Shown here piece by piece: positions 1 to 5,020 of a stretch of DNA of 5,865 nt. Numbering within the stretch: position 1 is the first letter of the stretch; each line of letters begins with the position of its first letter. The notes beneath the pieces are model-generated. The model was not told the DNA's origin. It was given only the letters and a program-made list of their open reading frames with translations, and did no database searches. A program made the position numbers and the translations under genes. The DNA is from Candidatus Uhrbacteria bacterium (lineage in GTDB: Bacteria > Patescibacteriota > Patescibacteriia > CAIXNZ01): positions 1 to 5,865 of the forward strand of contig DSBA01000034.1 of assembly GCA_011046145.1 (NCBI GenBank), written 5' to 3'.

Positions 1-17
1 CATATGCTTAAATTTAA

Positions 18-72
18 TAGTTAACATGTGTTACCCTTAAGTATACTATCTGTAACCCCTTGGTGTTAACTA
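18..72. repeat. 9-bp inverted repeat upstream of the pgeF-like promoter
   Basis: TAGTTAACA at 18-26 and its reverse complement TGTTAACTA at 64-72 flank 37 nt, ending 10 nt before the predicted -35 box of the downstream gene. Each arm contains the palindrome GTTAAC. It could be an operator or simply chance in AT-rich DNA; nothing else in the sequence identifies a binding protein. Confidence 0.25.
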
Positions 73-81
73 TACAAGCGT

Positions 82-110
82 TTGACTTGATAAAAATTTT
101 TTGCTAAATT
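82..110 (+). promoter_or_regulatory. Sigma70-type promoter of the YfiH/PgeF-like gene
   Basis: TTGACT (82-87) is separated by 17 nt from TAAATT (105-110). Transcription would start near 117, giving a leader of about 35 nt before the ATG at 152. The -35 box matches consensus at 5 of 6 positions and the -10 at 4 of 6. No other promoter in 1-151 is as good. Confidence 0.55.
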
Positions 111-151
111 AATATCTCAAGAACATTAAAATTATAAAATAGGAGGAAAAA

Positions 152-907
152 ATGGACACGCAGAATGTTTTAGATGGAATTGTCTATTCAGAAATACTGA
201 ATAAATTAGATGTTTGTCATGGCTTTTCAACCAAAGCTTTAGGCAATATGTCCTATGACCGATCCCAGCAAGGCAAAGCCAGCCAAAATCAAGAAAAATT
301 TTTCAGCCAACTAGGAATTGATTTGAAAAATAGCGCCCTGCTAATGCCGCCTGTCAAGCATTCTCCAAATGTTGCCTTGGTTCAAAAATTGTCTAACAAA
401 ACAGGACGAATTATTCTGAATAAACAAAGCCCAGAAATTATTATTATAGAAGCTGAAAAAGACCAGCCTGGAATTGATGCTTGCCTTAGCCATACGCCAA
501 ATACTTTTTTAGGTATTTTGCCGGCTGACTGCGCGCCAATTATGTTTTTTGAGCCGATCACCCGATTTTTCGGGCTTATTCATGCTGGCAGCAGTGGCTT
601 AGCCAAAGGCATTATTGAAAAAACATTTACCTGCCTTAAAAAAAACTGCAACATAAGACCAGATCAAATCTATTGTTATATTGGCCCTTGCATTTGCCAA
701 GAATGCTATAACCACAAAATTAATTTGCGCAATTTGATTGCTGACAAGCTTTTAAAATTAGGCCTGCCGTTAGACCAGCTAGAAATCAGCGAATTTTGCA
801 CTGCCCATCATGATCAGCTTTTTTTCTCGCATCATCGCGCCAAACAAACTGGCTGCGAGCAGACTGAAGGCAGAAACATGGCCCTAATTGGCCTTAAACA
901 AGAATAA
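152..907 (+). CDS. pgeF: YfiH/PgeF-family (DUF152, multicopper oxidase-like) purine nucleoside or peptidoglycan-editing protein
   Basis: A cytosolic family related to human LACC1 and E. coli YfiH. Members have been described as polyphenol oxidases, as purine nucleoside phosphorylase/adenosine deaminase enzymes, and as editors that remove wrongly incorporated amino acids from peptidoglycan precursors. The 251-residue length is normal. The family landmarks appear in order: HGFST at 23-27, the first ligand His70 in VKHSPNV, Cys127 in PADCAP, His144 in LIHAGSSG, GPCI..ECY at 179-186 and FSHHR at 225-229. The Cys-to-His spacing of 17 equals that of E. coli YfiH (C107/H124), so the zinc/catalytic triad looks intact. 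The usual HAGWRG is HAGSSG here and the usual QxHG is KHSP, so substrate preference may differ. AGGAGG at 141-146 lies 5 nt before the ATG and fixes the start. The gene stands alone, with its own promoter and terminator. Family assignment is firm; the exact substrate is not known. Confidence 0.85.
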   Translation: MDTQNVLDGIVYSEILNKLDVCHGFSTKALGNMSYDRSQQGKASQNQEKFFSQLGIDLKNSALLMPPVKHSPNVALVQKLSNKTGRIILNKQSPEIIIIEAEKDQPGIDACLSHTPNTFLGILPADCAPIMFFEPITRFFGLIHAGSSGLAKGIIEKTFTCLKKNCNIRPDQIYCYIGPCICQECYNHKINLRNLIADKLLKLGLPLDQLEISEFCTAHHDQLFFSHHRAKQTGCEQTEGRNMALIGLKQE

Positions 908-926
908 CTGCCAATTTTCAAATCAA

Positions 927-954
927 CCTGTCAATAATATTGACGGGTTTTTTT
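927..954 (+). terminator. Rho-independent terminator of the pgeF-like gene
   Basis: CCTGTCAAT (927-935), loop AAT and ATTGACGGG (939-947) form a 9-bp stem with one G-T pair. Seven T residues follow (948-954). It begins 19 nt after the stop codon. Confidence 0.85.
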
Positions 955-1242
955 ATTGCGGCATTCTCAAATAATATTATTTCTTTTGCAAAAAAACATA
1001 AAGTGTCGTAAAATAGTGATATGGGAAGGCTTAACCACGAAAATTTTATCACGAAATAACACGAAATTTACATCTTAATAACTTTAGAAGCGAAAAAAAA
1101 CTTTGTCCTCGTCTGTCATCCTGAGCCTGTCGAAGGATCTGCGACTTCATAGATTCTTCACTCCGTTCAGAATGACAAAGGACGTTTTCGCCATCTACTT
1201 AATGTACTTTCGTGAATTAATTTAGTGATTCATCAATACCTT
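955..1242. other. Non-coding interval between the pgeF-like gene and the recombinase gene
   Basis: No credible gene is seen on either strand. The stretch holds three short direct copies of CACGAAA (1036-1042, 1050-1056 and 1060-1066), a typical AT-rich intergenic motif, and then the inverted repeat at 1114-1177. I see no convincing promoter or Shine-Dalgarno sequence for the recombinase gene at its right edge. Confidence 0.5.
1114..1177. repeat. Imperfect inverted repeat of REP/MITE type
   Basis: Two 27-nt arms, 1114-1140 and 1151-1177, are imperfect reverse complements (19 of 27 positions match) around a 10-nt spacer. The outer ends TGTCATCCTGA and TCAGAATGACA are the best paired. The theme of CCTGAG...GTCGAAGGATCT is a widespread intergenic repeat in environmental bacterial genomes (recalled from general knowledge). 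A related piece, CCTTCGACTTTGCTCAGGG, lies at 5035-5053 beside the tRNA genes, so the genome probably carries several copies. Confidence 0.6.
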
Positions 1243-2187
1243 ATGTCTAAATCCAAACTTCAAAAACTAGCCCAGGATTTTCTTGACTATCTTGAAATAG
1301 AAAAGGGGCGAGCCACCAATACGGTTGCCAATTATAAATTCTACCTCAAGCGTTTTTTTATTTGGGCTGATATTAATGACCCTGCCCAAATTAGCCAAGA
1401 CATGGTGCGCAATTTTCGGCTCTGGCTAAACCGGCAAAAAGATACTAATGGCCGGCCACTTAAAAAAAATACGCAAAATTATCATTTGATTGCTTTGCGG
1501 GCTTTTTTAAAATATCTAGCCAAACGAGATATTAAGGCTTTGGCTCCGGAAAAAATTGAACTGGCTAAAATGCCTGACCGCCAGATTGAGTTTTTAGAAG
1601 GAACAGAACTGGAAACTTTTTTAACCGCGCCAGAAACCATTGACCAGCCGGAAATCATAAAATTAAGAGACAAAGCAATTTTAGAAACTTTATTTTCAAC
1701 CGGACTTCGCGTTTCAGAATTAGCTAGTTTAAAAAAAGAGGACATTAATTTAAATAAAGACGAATTTACTGTGCGGGGCAAAGGTTCCAAATTAAGAGTT
1801 GTTTTTCTTTCCAACCAGGCAAAGCATTGGATAAAAAAATATTTAGATAGCAGAAAAGATATGTCGCAATATTTATTTACCAACCATGACAAAGCCAATA
1901 AAAAAAGAAGTGAAAAAAAAGACGATAAAGGGTTAACTCCTCGTTCAGTCCAAAGAATAGTGCAAAAATACGCCAAAATAGCTGGCATTACCAAAAAAAT
2001 CACGCCTCATGTTTTGCGCCACTCTTATGCCACTGATTTATTATCTAATGGCGCTGATATCCGTTCAGTCCAGACAATGCTGGGTCATTCATCAATTACC
2101 ACGACTCAAATTTACACCCATATAACTGATAAGCAATTAAGAGAAGTTTACAAAAATTTTCATGGGAGAAAACGAGCCGGGGAATAA
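1243..2187 (+). CDS. XerC/XerD-type site-specific tyrosine recombinase
   Basis: A cytosolic DNA strand-exchange enzyme of the phage integrase family. In 314-residue numbering from the ATG at 1243, an N-terminal SAM-like core-binding domain (about 5-100) precedes the catalytic domain (about 115-305). The complete catalytic set is visible: Arg156 in TGLRVSEL, Lys180 in RGKGSK, His256 and Arg259 in HVLRHSYAT, His282 in LGHSS, and the nucleophile Tyr291 in IYTH. Spacings match E. coli XerD apart from about four extra residues before the HxxR motif. The length suits a chromosomal XerC/D. An alternative GTG start at 1225 adds six residues; I prefer the ATG, but neither start has a Shine-Dalgarno. 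The gene converges on the RT gene with 15 nt between stops and no visible terminator. It may be the housekeeping dimer-resolution recombinase or the integrase of an element; the sequence alone cannot decide. Confidence 0.88.
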   Translation: MSKSKLQKLAQDFLDYLEIEKGRATNTVANYKFYLKRFFIWADINDPAQISQDMVRNFRLWLNRQKDTNGRPLKKNTQNYHLIALRAFLKYLAKRDIKALAPEKIELAKMPDRQIEFLEGTELETFLTAPETIDQPEIIKLRDKAILETLFSTGLRVSELASLKKEDINLNKDEFTVRGKGSKLRVVFLSNQAKHWIKKYLDSRKDMSQYLFTNHDKANKKRSEKKDDKGLTPRSVQRIVQKYAKIAGITKKITPHVLRHSYATDLLSNGADIRSVQTMLGHSSITTTQIYTHITDKQLREVYKNFHGRKRAGE

Positions 2188-2202
2188 TTTTACTAAACGC
2201 AA

Positions 2203-3204
2203 TTAACTCCAAAGCCAATACTGATTTTTTAATTCTGCCTGTAATTTATAAGTTTCCCCATGGCACAAAAGCCCCAAGTATGACTGCGAGGTCTGATCAT
2301 TGGGGCTTATTTTTATGCGACTAAACATGCGCCGCCTTGTACTTTTACGTAAAATGCGATGATCTGGGAAATGACCCCAGCCTAAAAAATCCACTCCAGA
2401 AGCAATTGTCTTGATTATTATTTTATCGGGGTGCACATTCAACTTTAAACTATCCTGTAAAAAATTTTTAATCTCGGGTAAAATATTTATTAAAAATTGT
2501 TTATCTGCTGACAGAAAAATCATATCATCAGCATAGCGAAGGTAATATTTTACTTTTAAGTTATGCTTTACCCACTGGTCAAAAGGATTTAAATAAATAT
2601 TGGCGAATAATTGCGAGGTTAAATTTCCCAGCGGCAAACCAACGCTCTTGGCCGGCATTGATGAATAGCCTCTGATAATTTGCTCAAGCAACCAGATTAC
2701 TTCCTTATCCTTTATATATTCGTCCAAAATCCGCAATAGAATCTCATGGTCAATGTTGGCAAAAAATTTTTTAATGTCAATTTTTAACGCCCAACAGGTG
2801 CGGGTGTGATTCTTACTTTCAACAAATGCAAAACCCCTAAATCTATTAAGCGCCTTATGAGTGCCCTTATCCAAGCGGCAGGAAAAAGAATCGGCAATAA
2901 ACGTCCGCTCAAAAAATGGATACAGAATCCGATAAACCGCGTGATGTAAAAGCCGATCACGGACACTGGCTTTATGGATATGCCGGCGCTTAGGGTCATT
3001 AATATAAAAACTTTTATAGCCGCCGTGCCTGTAACTCTTATCAGCCAAATCATTATGAAGTTCTAAAATATTATCAAAAAGATTCAGGCTGAATTCCTGA
3101 ACATCCGGCTTAGACTTTTTACCCTTGATAAATTCCTGCCAGGCCAACAGCAAATTATCTAATGAAATAATTTCTTCAAATTTATGAGCCAATTGGATTT
3201 TCAT
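2203..3204 (-). CDS. Diversity-generating retroelement reverse transcriptase
   Basis: This RNA-dependent DNA polymerase copies the template-repeat RNA into adenine-mutagenised cDNA for replacement of the variable repeat; in known systems it works as a complex with Avd. It has 333 residues, a usual DGR-RT length. Motifs in order: HIHKASVRDRLLHHAV (75-90, RT1-2), the first catalytic Asp143 in KIDIKKFF, LPLGNLTSQ (190-198), YADD with Asp226 and Asp227 (224-227), and VDFLGW (271-276). The LGxxxSQ sequence in place of the QGxxxSP of retroviral and group II intron enzymes is the DGR hallmark. No maturase, endonuclease or protease domain is present. The ATG at 3204 is the only start because an in-frame TGA lies just upstream; the Shine-Dalgarno is weak. 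The first 21 nt overlap the avd gene on the other strand. A promoter is predicted inside avd (3241-3269). Confidence 0.95.
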   Translation of the reverse strand: MKIQLAHKFEEIISLDNLLLAWQEFIKGKKSKPDVQEFSLNLFDNILELHNDLADKSYRHGGYKSFYINDPKRRHIHKASVRDRLLHHAVYRILYPFFERTFIADSFSCRLDKGTHKALNRFRGFAFVESKNHTRTCWALKIDIKKFFANIDHEILLRILDEYIKDKEVIWLLEQIIRGYSSMPAKSVGLPLGNLTSQLFANIYLNPFDQWVKHNLKVKYYLRYADDMIFLSADKQFLINILPEIKNFLQDSLKLNVHPDKIIIKTIASGVDFLGWGHFPDHRILRKSTRRRMFSRIKISPNDQTSQSYLGLLCHGETYKLQAELKNQYWLWS

Positions 3205-3567
3205 AATTCATCGCCAAAACTAAGCGCTGAAGAAACGCCGATTATAATTAAGCTTAATGAAAGCTACAAGTTATGGCACAGTTTTTTGATTCACATTCCC
3301 AGACTGACCCGCTACACTCTCGGCGCCAAAATAGACAATATTTTCACCGAATGCTTAGAGCTTTCGCTATTAGCCGGCTATTCAGCCAAAGAGACTAAAT
3401 TTCCCATTGTCCAAAAGCTAAGCGTTAAATTTGATGCTTTAAAATTTTTTTTGAAACTTTTGTGGGAGATTAAAGCCTTGGACAATAAAAAGTATGCGGC
3501 ACTATCGCAACCGTTAGCCGAAATCGGAAAAATGATCGGCGGCTGGCTAAATTCTCTAAAAAAATAA
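3184..3567 (+). CDS. avd: Avd: DGR accessory variability determinant (bAvd-like four-helix protein)
   Basis: Avd is the small basic partner of the DGR reverse transcriptase. In Bordetella phage it forms a pentameric barrel of four-helix bundles that binds RT and RNA and is needed for mutagenic retrohoming. The 127-residue length is typical. Visible family features are TPIIIKLNESY (18-28), the basic PRLTRYTLGAKI segment (39-50), a helical middle ending in LKFFLKLLWEIKAL (86-99), and the C-terminal IGKMIGGWL (114-122), which is very characteristic. The ATG at 3184 is the most upstream start because an in-frame TGA lies at 3163-3165; a TTG at 3193 is possible. I see no clear Shine-Dalgarno or promoter. 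Unlike the usual arrangement, avd runs opposite to RT, TR and target, and its first 21 nt overlap the RT start region. Its 3' end abuts the hairpin behind the TR. Confidence 0.85.
   Translation: MSQLDFHNSSPKLSAEETPIIIKLNESYKLWHSFLIHIPRLTRYTLGAKIDNIFTECLELSLLAGYSAKETKFPIVQKLSVKFDALKFFLKLLWEIKALDNKKYAALSQPLAEIGKMIGGWLNSLKK
3241..3269 (-). promoter_or_regulatory. Predicted promoter of the reverse transcriptase gene, inside avd
   Basis: On the minus strand a perfect TATAAT (3246-3241) lies 17 nt after TTGTAG (3269-3264). The start would be near 3234, leaving a leader of about 30 nt before the RT ATG at 3204. The -35 box is weak (3 of 6). The position is sensible because the hairpin at 3558-3591 would otherwise stop minus-strand transcription before the RT gene. 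Confidence 0.5.
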
Positions 3568-3591
3568 ACTCTTTCCGAATTACGGAAAGAG
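3558..3591 (-). terminator. Hairpin with U-tract just beyond the template repeat
   Basis: CTCTTTCCG (3569-3577) and CGGAAAGAG (3583-3591) form a perfect 9-bp stem around a 5-nt loop. Read on the minus strand it is followed by TTTATTTTTTT (3568-3558), as in an intrinsic terminator; on the + strand no T-run follows, so it does not serve avd. It starts 9 nt after the 3' edge of the TR and would end a TR transcript. It could also act as a structural element of the TR RNA. Confidence 0.65.
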
Positions 3592-3600
3592 AATAAAAAG

Positions 3601-3746
3601 ACTTGCGGAAGGCCAGGAAACGACAGGTTTCATTCCAATGATTGTCATCATCATTCAAATTGAGGTTGAGCTTGCGCTTGCTGTCATTGCTATTCAGATA
3701 CGGATAGTTGCGATTACCATTGTCATTGACGAAAGAGGAGCCGAGA
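3601..3746 (-). repeat. DGR template repeat (TR)
   Basis: This 146-bp donor repeat aligns without gaps to 4072-4217, identical at 121 positions. Its coding sense is the minus strand, the same as the target gene. All 25 differences fall at TR adenines (+ strand T). The TR contains 41 adenines, so 25 are changed and 16 retained in the VR. On the minus strand the TR reads in frame as a version of the target C-terminus with many AAC/AAT asparagine codons (N153, N155, N157, N159, N164, N166, N175, N177, N181 and N184 in target numbering), the codon type that adenine mutagenesis diversifies most. The 27 nt at its 3' edge (3601-3627) are identical in VR and would be the initiation-of-mutagenic-homology region. 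Confidence 0.95.
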
Positions 3747-3988
3747 TTATACAAAATACCGTCAGTTCCACTGCCCATTGAATTCTCTTTGGGCTGTATT
3801 TAATGCGGGAGCATCTCTCCCCTGATATTCTGTACCAAGTATTTTTATTTTTAGAAATATCAAGCGCATACTAAGCCAAGACGTATCCTGGCCTATTCCA
3901 ACGGATTTGATATTCTAGATTTCAACCGCCCATAGCCGTAACCATGAACCGAAGCGTTTACTCTCCATAAAAATTATAGCACAAATAG
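3747..3988 (-). other. Non-coding interval between the TR and the target-gene terminator
   Basis: This is presumably the upstream part of the TR RNA gene on the minus strand. It contains a GGGAG/CTCCC hairpin (3807-3821) and two copies of TGATATTCT (3823-3831 and 3908-3916). I could not pick a confident promoter. Open frames here are short and unlike known proteins, so I call no gene. Confidence 0.4.
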
Positions 3989-4020
3989 AAAAACCGCGCA
4001 TAGCATAAAACCATGCGCGG
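3989..4020 (-). terminator. Rho-independent terminator of the DGR target gene
   Basis: On the minus strand CCGCGCAT (4020-4013) and ATGCGCGG (4001-3994) form a perfect GC-rich 8-bp stem with an 11-nt loop. Five T residues follow (3993-3989). It lies about 50 nt beyond the target stop codon and separates target transcription from the TR. Confidence 0.8.
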
Positions 4021-4024
4021 CCAA

Positions 4025-4038
4025 GGATCCAAAGATCC
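4025..4038 (-). other. Short hairpin downstream of the VR
   Basis: GGATC (4025-4029) and GATCC (4034-4038) form a 5-bp stem with a 4-nt loop, 33 nt beyond the VR. In Bordetella phage DGRs a longer hairpin with a 4-nt loop just after the VR promotes target recognition. This one is shorter and more distant, so the role is only a possibility. Confidence 0.2.
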
Positions 4039-4069
4039 AAAAGAACAAAGTGTCCAAGTTTCCTAGCGC

Positions 4070-4654
4070 CTACTTGCGGAAGGCCAGGAAACGACAGGAA
4101 CCATCCCAATGACCGTCATCATCATGCAAACCGAGGTTGAGCCTGCGCCCGCCGCCATAGCCAGCCAGACACGGATAGAGGCGATCACCATGGCCATCGA
4201 CGAAAGAGGAGCCGAGAGCGACAACCGGGAATTCTCGTTGGACTTCCGGATAAGTCGTTCCGAAGGCGAGCAAGTGCTCGATCTTCGCGGGTTCCAGTCC
4301 CTGTTCCTTCAGGTACTCATGGACTTCCTTGGTCGTGGCTACCCGATCCAGGTGAACCAGCACGAGATTTACTTCGTGCTGACCAGCGCCCTTAAGCTCA
4401 AAACGTTTGTCCGTAATGTTGTCATTGAACCAGTCGTACTGGCCAGCTTGGATCATCTCGGCCAGGGACATGCCGTAGTCCACCGTGACCTTAAAGATCG
4501 TGCGTACGCCGGTCATGATAAGCGAGGCGACCTTCGCGGCCAGGTCAGGATTTTTGCGCAATGACTTCAGTCCTTGTGAAGTTACCCCGTATTTTCCCAG
4601 AACCTCCAGCGTTGCATCAACCCCCGAAAATGGCGTTTTCTTAAGGCTTTCCAT
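4070..4654 (-). CDS. DGR target protein with C-terminal variable, probable C-type-lectin-fold domain
   Basis: This is the 194-residue protein diversified by the retroelement. Residues 147-194 are encoded by the variable repeat. Compared with the TR, 19 residues are changed: 153-155, 157, 159, 162, 164-169, 171, 175, 177, 181 and 184-186. The framework (LGSSFV, YP, LNL, DDD, HW, CRFLAFRK) is kept, a pattern typical of the CLec-fold ligand-binding end of DGR targets; the fold is inferred. Residues 1-145 are a soluble, mostly helical region that I do not recognise (a GVTSQGLKSLRKNPDLAAKV segment at 23-42). No signal peptide or membrane segment is visible, so it is probably cytoplasmic. The start is the ATG at 4654, supported by AAGGAGG at 4667-4661; an in-frame ATG at 4681 lies upstream of that site and overlaps a leader hairpin. 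The gene is GC-rich (33 of 60 bases in 4201-4260) compared with the RT gene (20 of 60 in 2521-2580). Confidence 0.9.
   Translation of the reverse strand: MESLKKTPFSGVDATLEVLGKYGVTSQGLKSLRKNPDLAAKVASLIMTGVRTIFKVTVDYGMSLAEMIQAGQYDWFNDNITDKRFELKGAGQHEVNLVLVHLDRVATTKEVHEYLKEQGLEPAKIEHLLAFGTTYPEVQREFPVVALGSSFVDGHGDRLYPCLAGYGGGRRLNLGLHDDDGHWDGSCRFLAFRK
4072..4217 (-). repeat. DGR variable repeat (VR), 3' end of the target gene
   Basis: This is the recipient repeat matching the TR at 3601-3746 with an offset of 471. On the coding strand the 25 TR-adenine changes are 17 A-to-G, 4 A-to-C and 4 A-to-T. Changes run from 4099 to 4198; 4072-4098 and 4199-4217 are identical to the TR. The repeat ends with the last codon and the first base of the TAG stop, so retrohoming never alters the end of the protein. 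Confidence 0.95.
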
Positions 4655-4660
4655 AATGGA

Positions 4661-4667
4661 CCTCCTT
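4661..4667 (-). promoter_or_regulatory. Strong ribosome binding site that sets the target-protein start
   Basis: AAGGAGG on the minus strand (4667-4661) lies 6 nt before the ATG at 4654. It selects this start over the in-frame ATG at 4681, which has no comparable site. Confidence 0.8.
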
Positions 4668-4674
4668 GTTTTGC

Positions 4675-4743
4675 CCTGCATCGCAGGACGGCTGGTGGCT
4701 ATTTCCGTTGAGCGGAACTCGCCAAGTACCTGATTCCGTCAGG
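4675..4743 (-). promoter_or_regulatory. Hairpin-rich 5' leader of the target gene
   Basis: Between the predicted promoter and the ribosome binding site the leader contains three small hairpins, each with a 5-bp perfect stem: CCTGA/TCAGG (4743-4729, 5-nt loop), TTCCG/CGGAA (4717-4703, 5-nt loop) and CCTGC/GCAGG (4687-4675, 3-nt loop). The leader is about 120 nt in total. The last hairpin ends 7 nt before the Shine-Dalgarno. I recognise no known riboswitch; translational control is an inference. Confidence 0.4.
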
Positions 4744-4782
4744 CGCGGATCAAAATGCATTTAACCTCTGCGTTAATAATAC

Positions 4783-4810
4783 AATATAGCATCTCATTTA
4801 ATTCTGTCAA
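4783..4810 (-). promoter_or_regulatory. Sigma70-type promoter of the DGR target gene
   Basis: On the minus strand a perfect TTGACA (4810-4805) is followed after 16 nt by TATATT (4788-4783); TATTGT with an 18-nt spacer is an alternative -10. Transcription would start near 4776 and run into the structured leader. Confidence 0.7.
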
Positions 4811-4929
4811 TAAATTGACTACGCTGCAAGTAATTTTGCCGCGAACAAAAAACCGCCTACTAGCAGCTAATTCAAATTAAAATAATTAAGTTCCCATCAA
4901 ACAAAGGTTATTTCGGGGACATTTTATAA
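4811..4929. other. Non-coding divergent interval between target-gene and tRNA promoters
   Basis: No gene is seen. This AT-rich stretch separates the minus-strand target promoter from the plus-strand tRNA promoter. It contains a motif, TTTCGGGGACATTTTATAAT (4910-4929), resembling a common intergenic or transposon-end remnant; that resemblance is from memory and untested. Confidence 0.35.
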
Positions 4930-4958
4930 TTGACATTGGCTATTTTTTTTGCTAAAAT
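4930..4958 (+). promoter_or_regulatory. Sigma70-type promoter of the tRNA unit
   Basis: TTGACA (4930-4935), a 17-nt spacer and TAAAAT (4953-4958) make a near-consensus promoter (6 of 6 and 5 of 6). It points at tRNA-Arg and tRNA-His; the start would be near 4965, about 185 nt before tRNA-Arg. The first tRNA-like sequence downstream is the partial copy at 5021. Confidence 0.75.
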
Positions 4959-5020
4959 TGTTATATATTTTTGTTTAAAATTAAATCTTCCAAAACAGGT
5001 AGAACAAGAGCAAATCAATT

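Noticed and set aside
1482..2003. Minus-strand open frame inside the recombinase gene
   Set aside because: The + strand frame carries the full catalytic set of a tyrosine recombinase; the antisense product has no recognisable features.
2203..3204. Group II intron or retron reverse transcriptase
   Set aside because: There is no maturase or endonuclease domain and no intron RNA domain V. The LGxxxSQ motif, Avd and TR/VR pair identify a DGR.
3470..3778. Open frame on the minus strand through the TR (about 102 codons)
   Set aside because: It is open because the TR preserves the target reading frame; the rest is antisense to avd. No Shine-Dalgarno and no likeness to a protein outside the TR.
3915..4109. 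Minus-strand open frame downstream of the VR as a second target gene
   Set aside because: It has no ribosome binding site, spans the target terminator and shows no TR-like sequence.
3601..4217. CRISPR array or simple duplication
   Set aside because: There are only two repeats of 146 bp, with differences restricted to adenines of one copy; no short regularly spaced repeats occur in the window.
4109..4564. Long + strand open frame opposite the target gene
   Set aside because: It is the antisense shadow of the GC-rich target gene. The minus frame has the promoter, ribosome binding site, terminator and VR logic.
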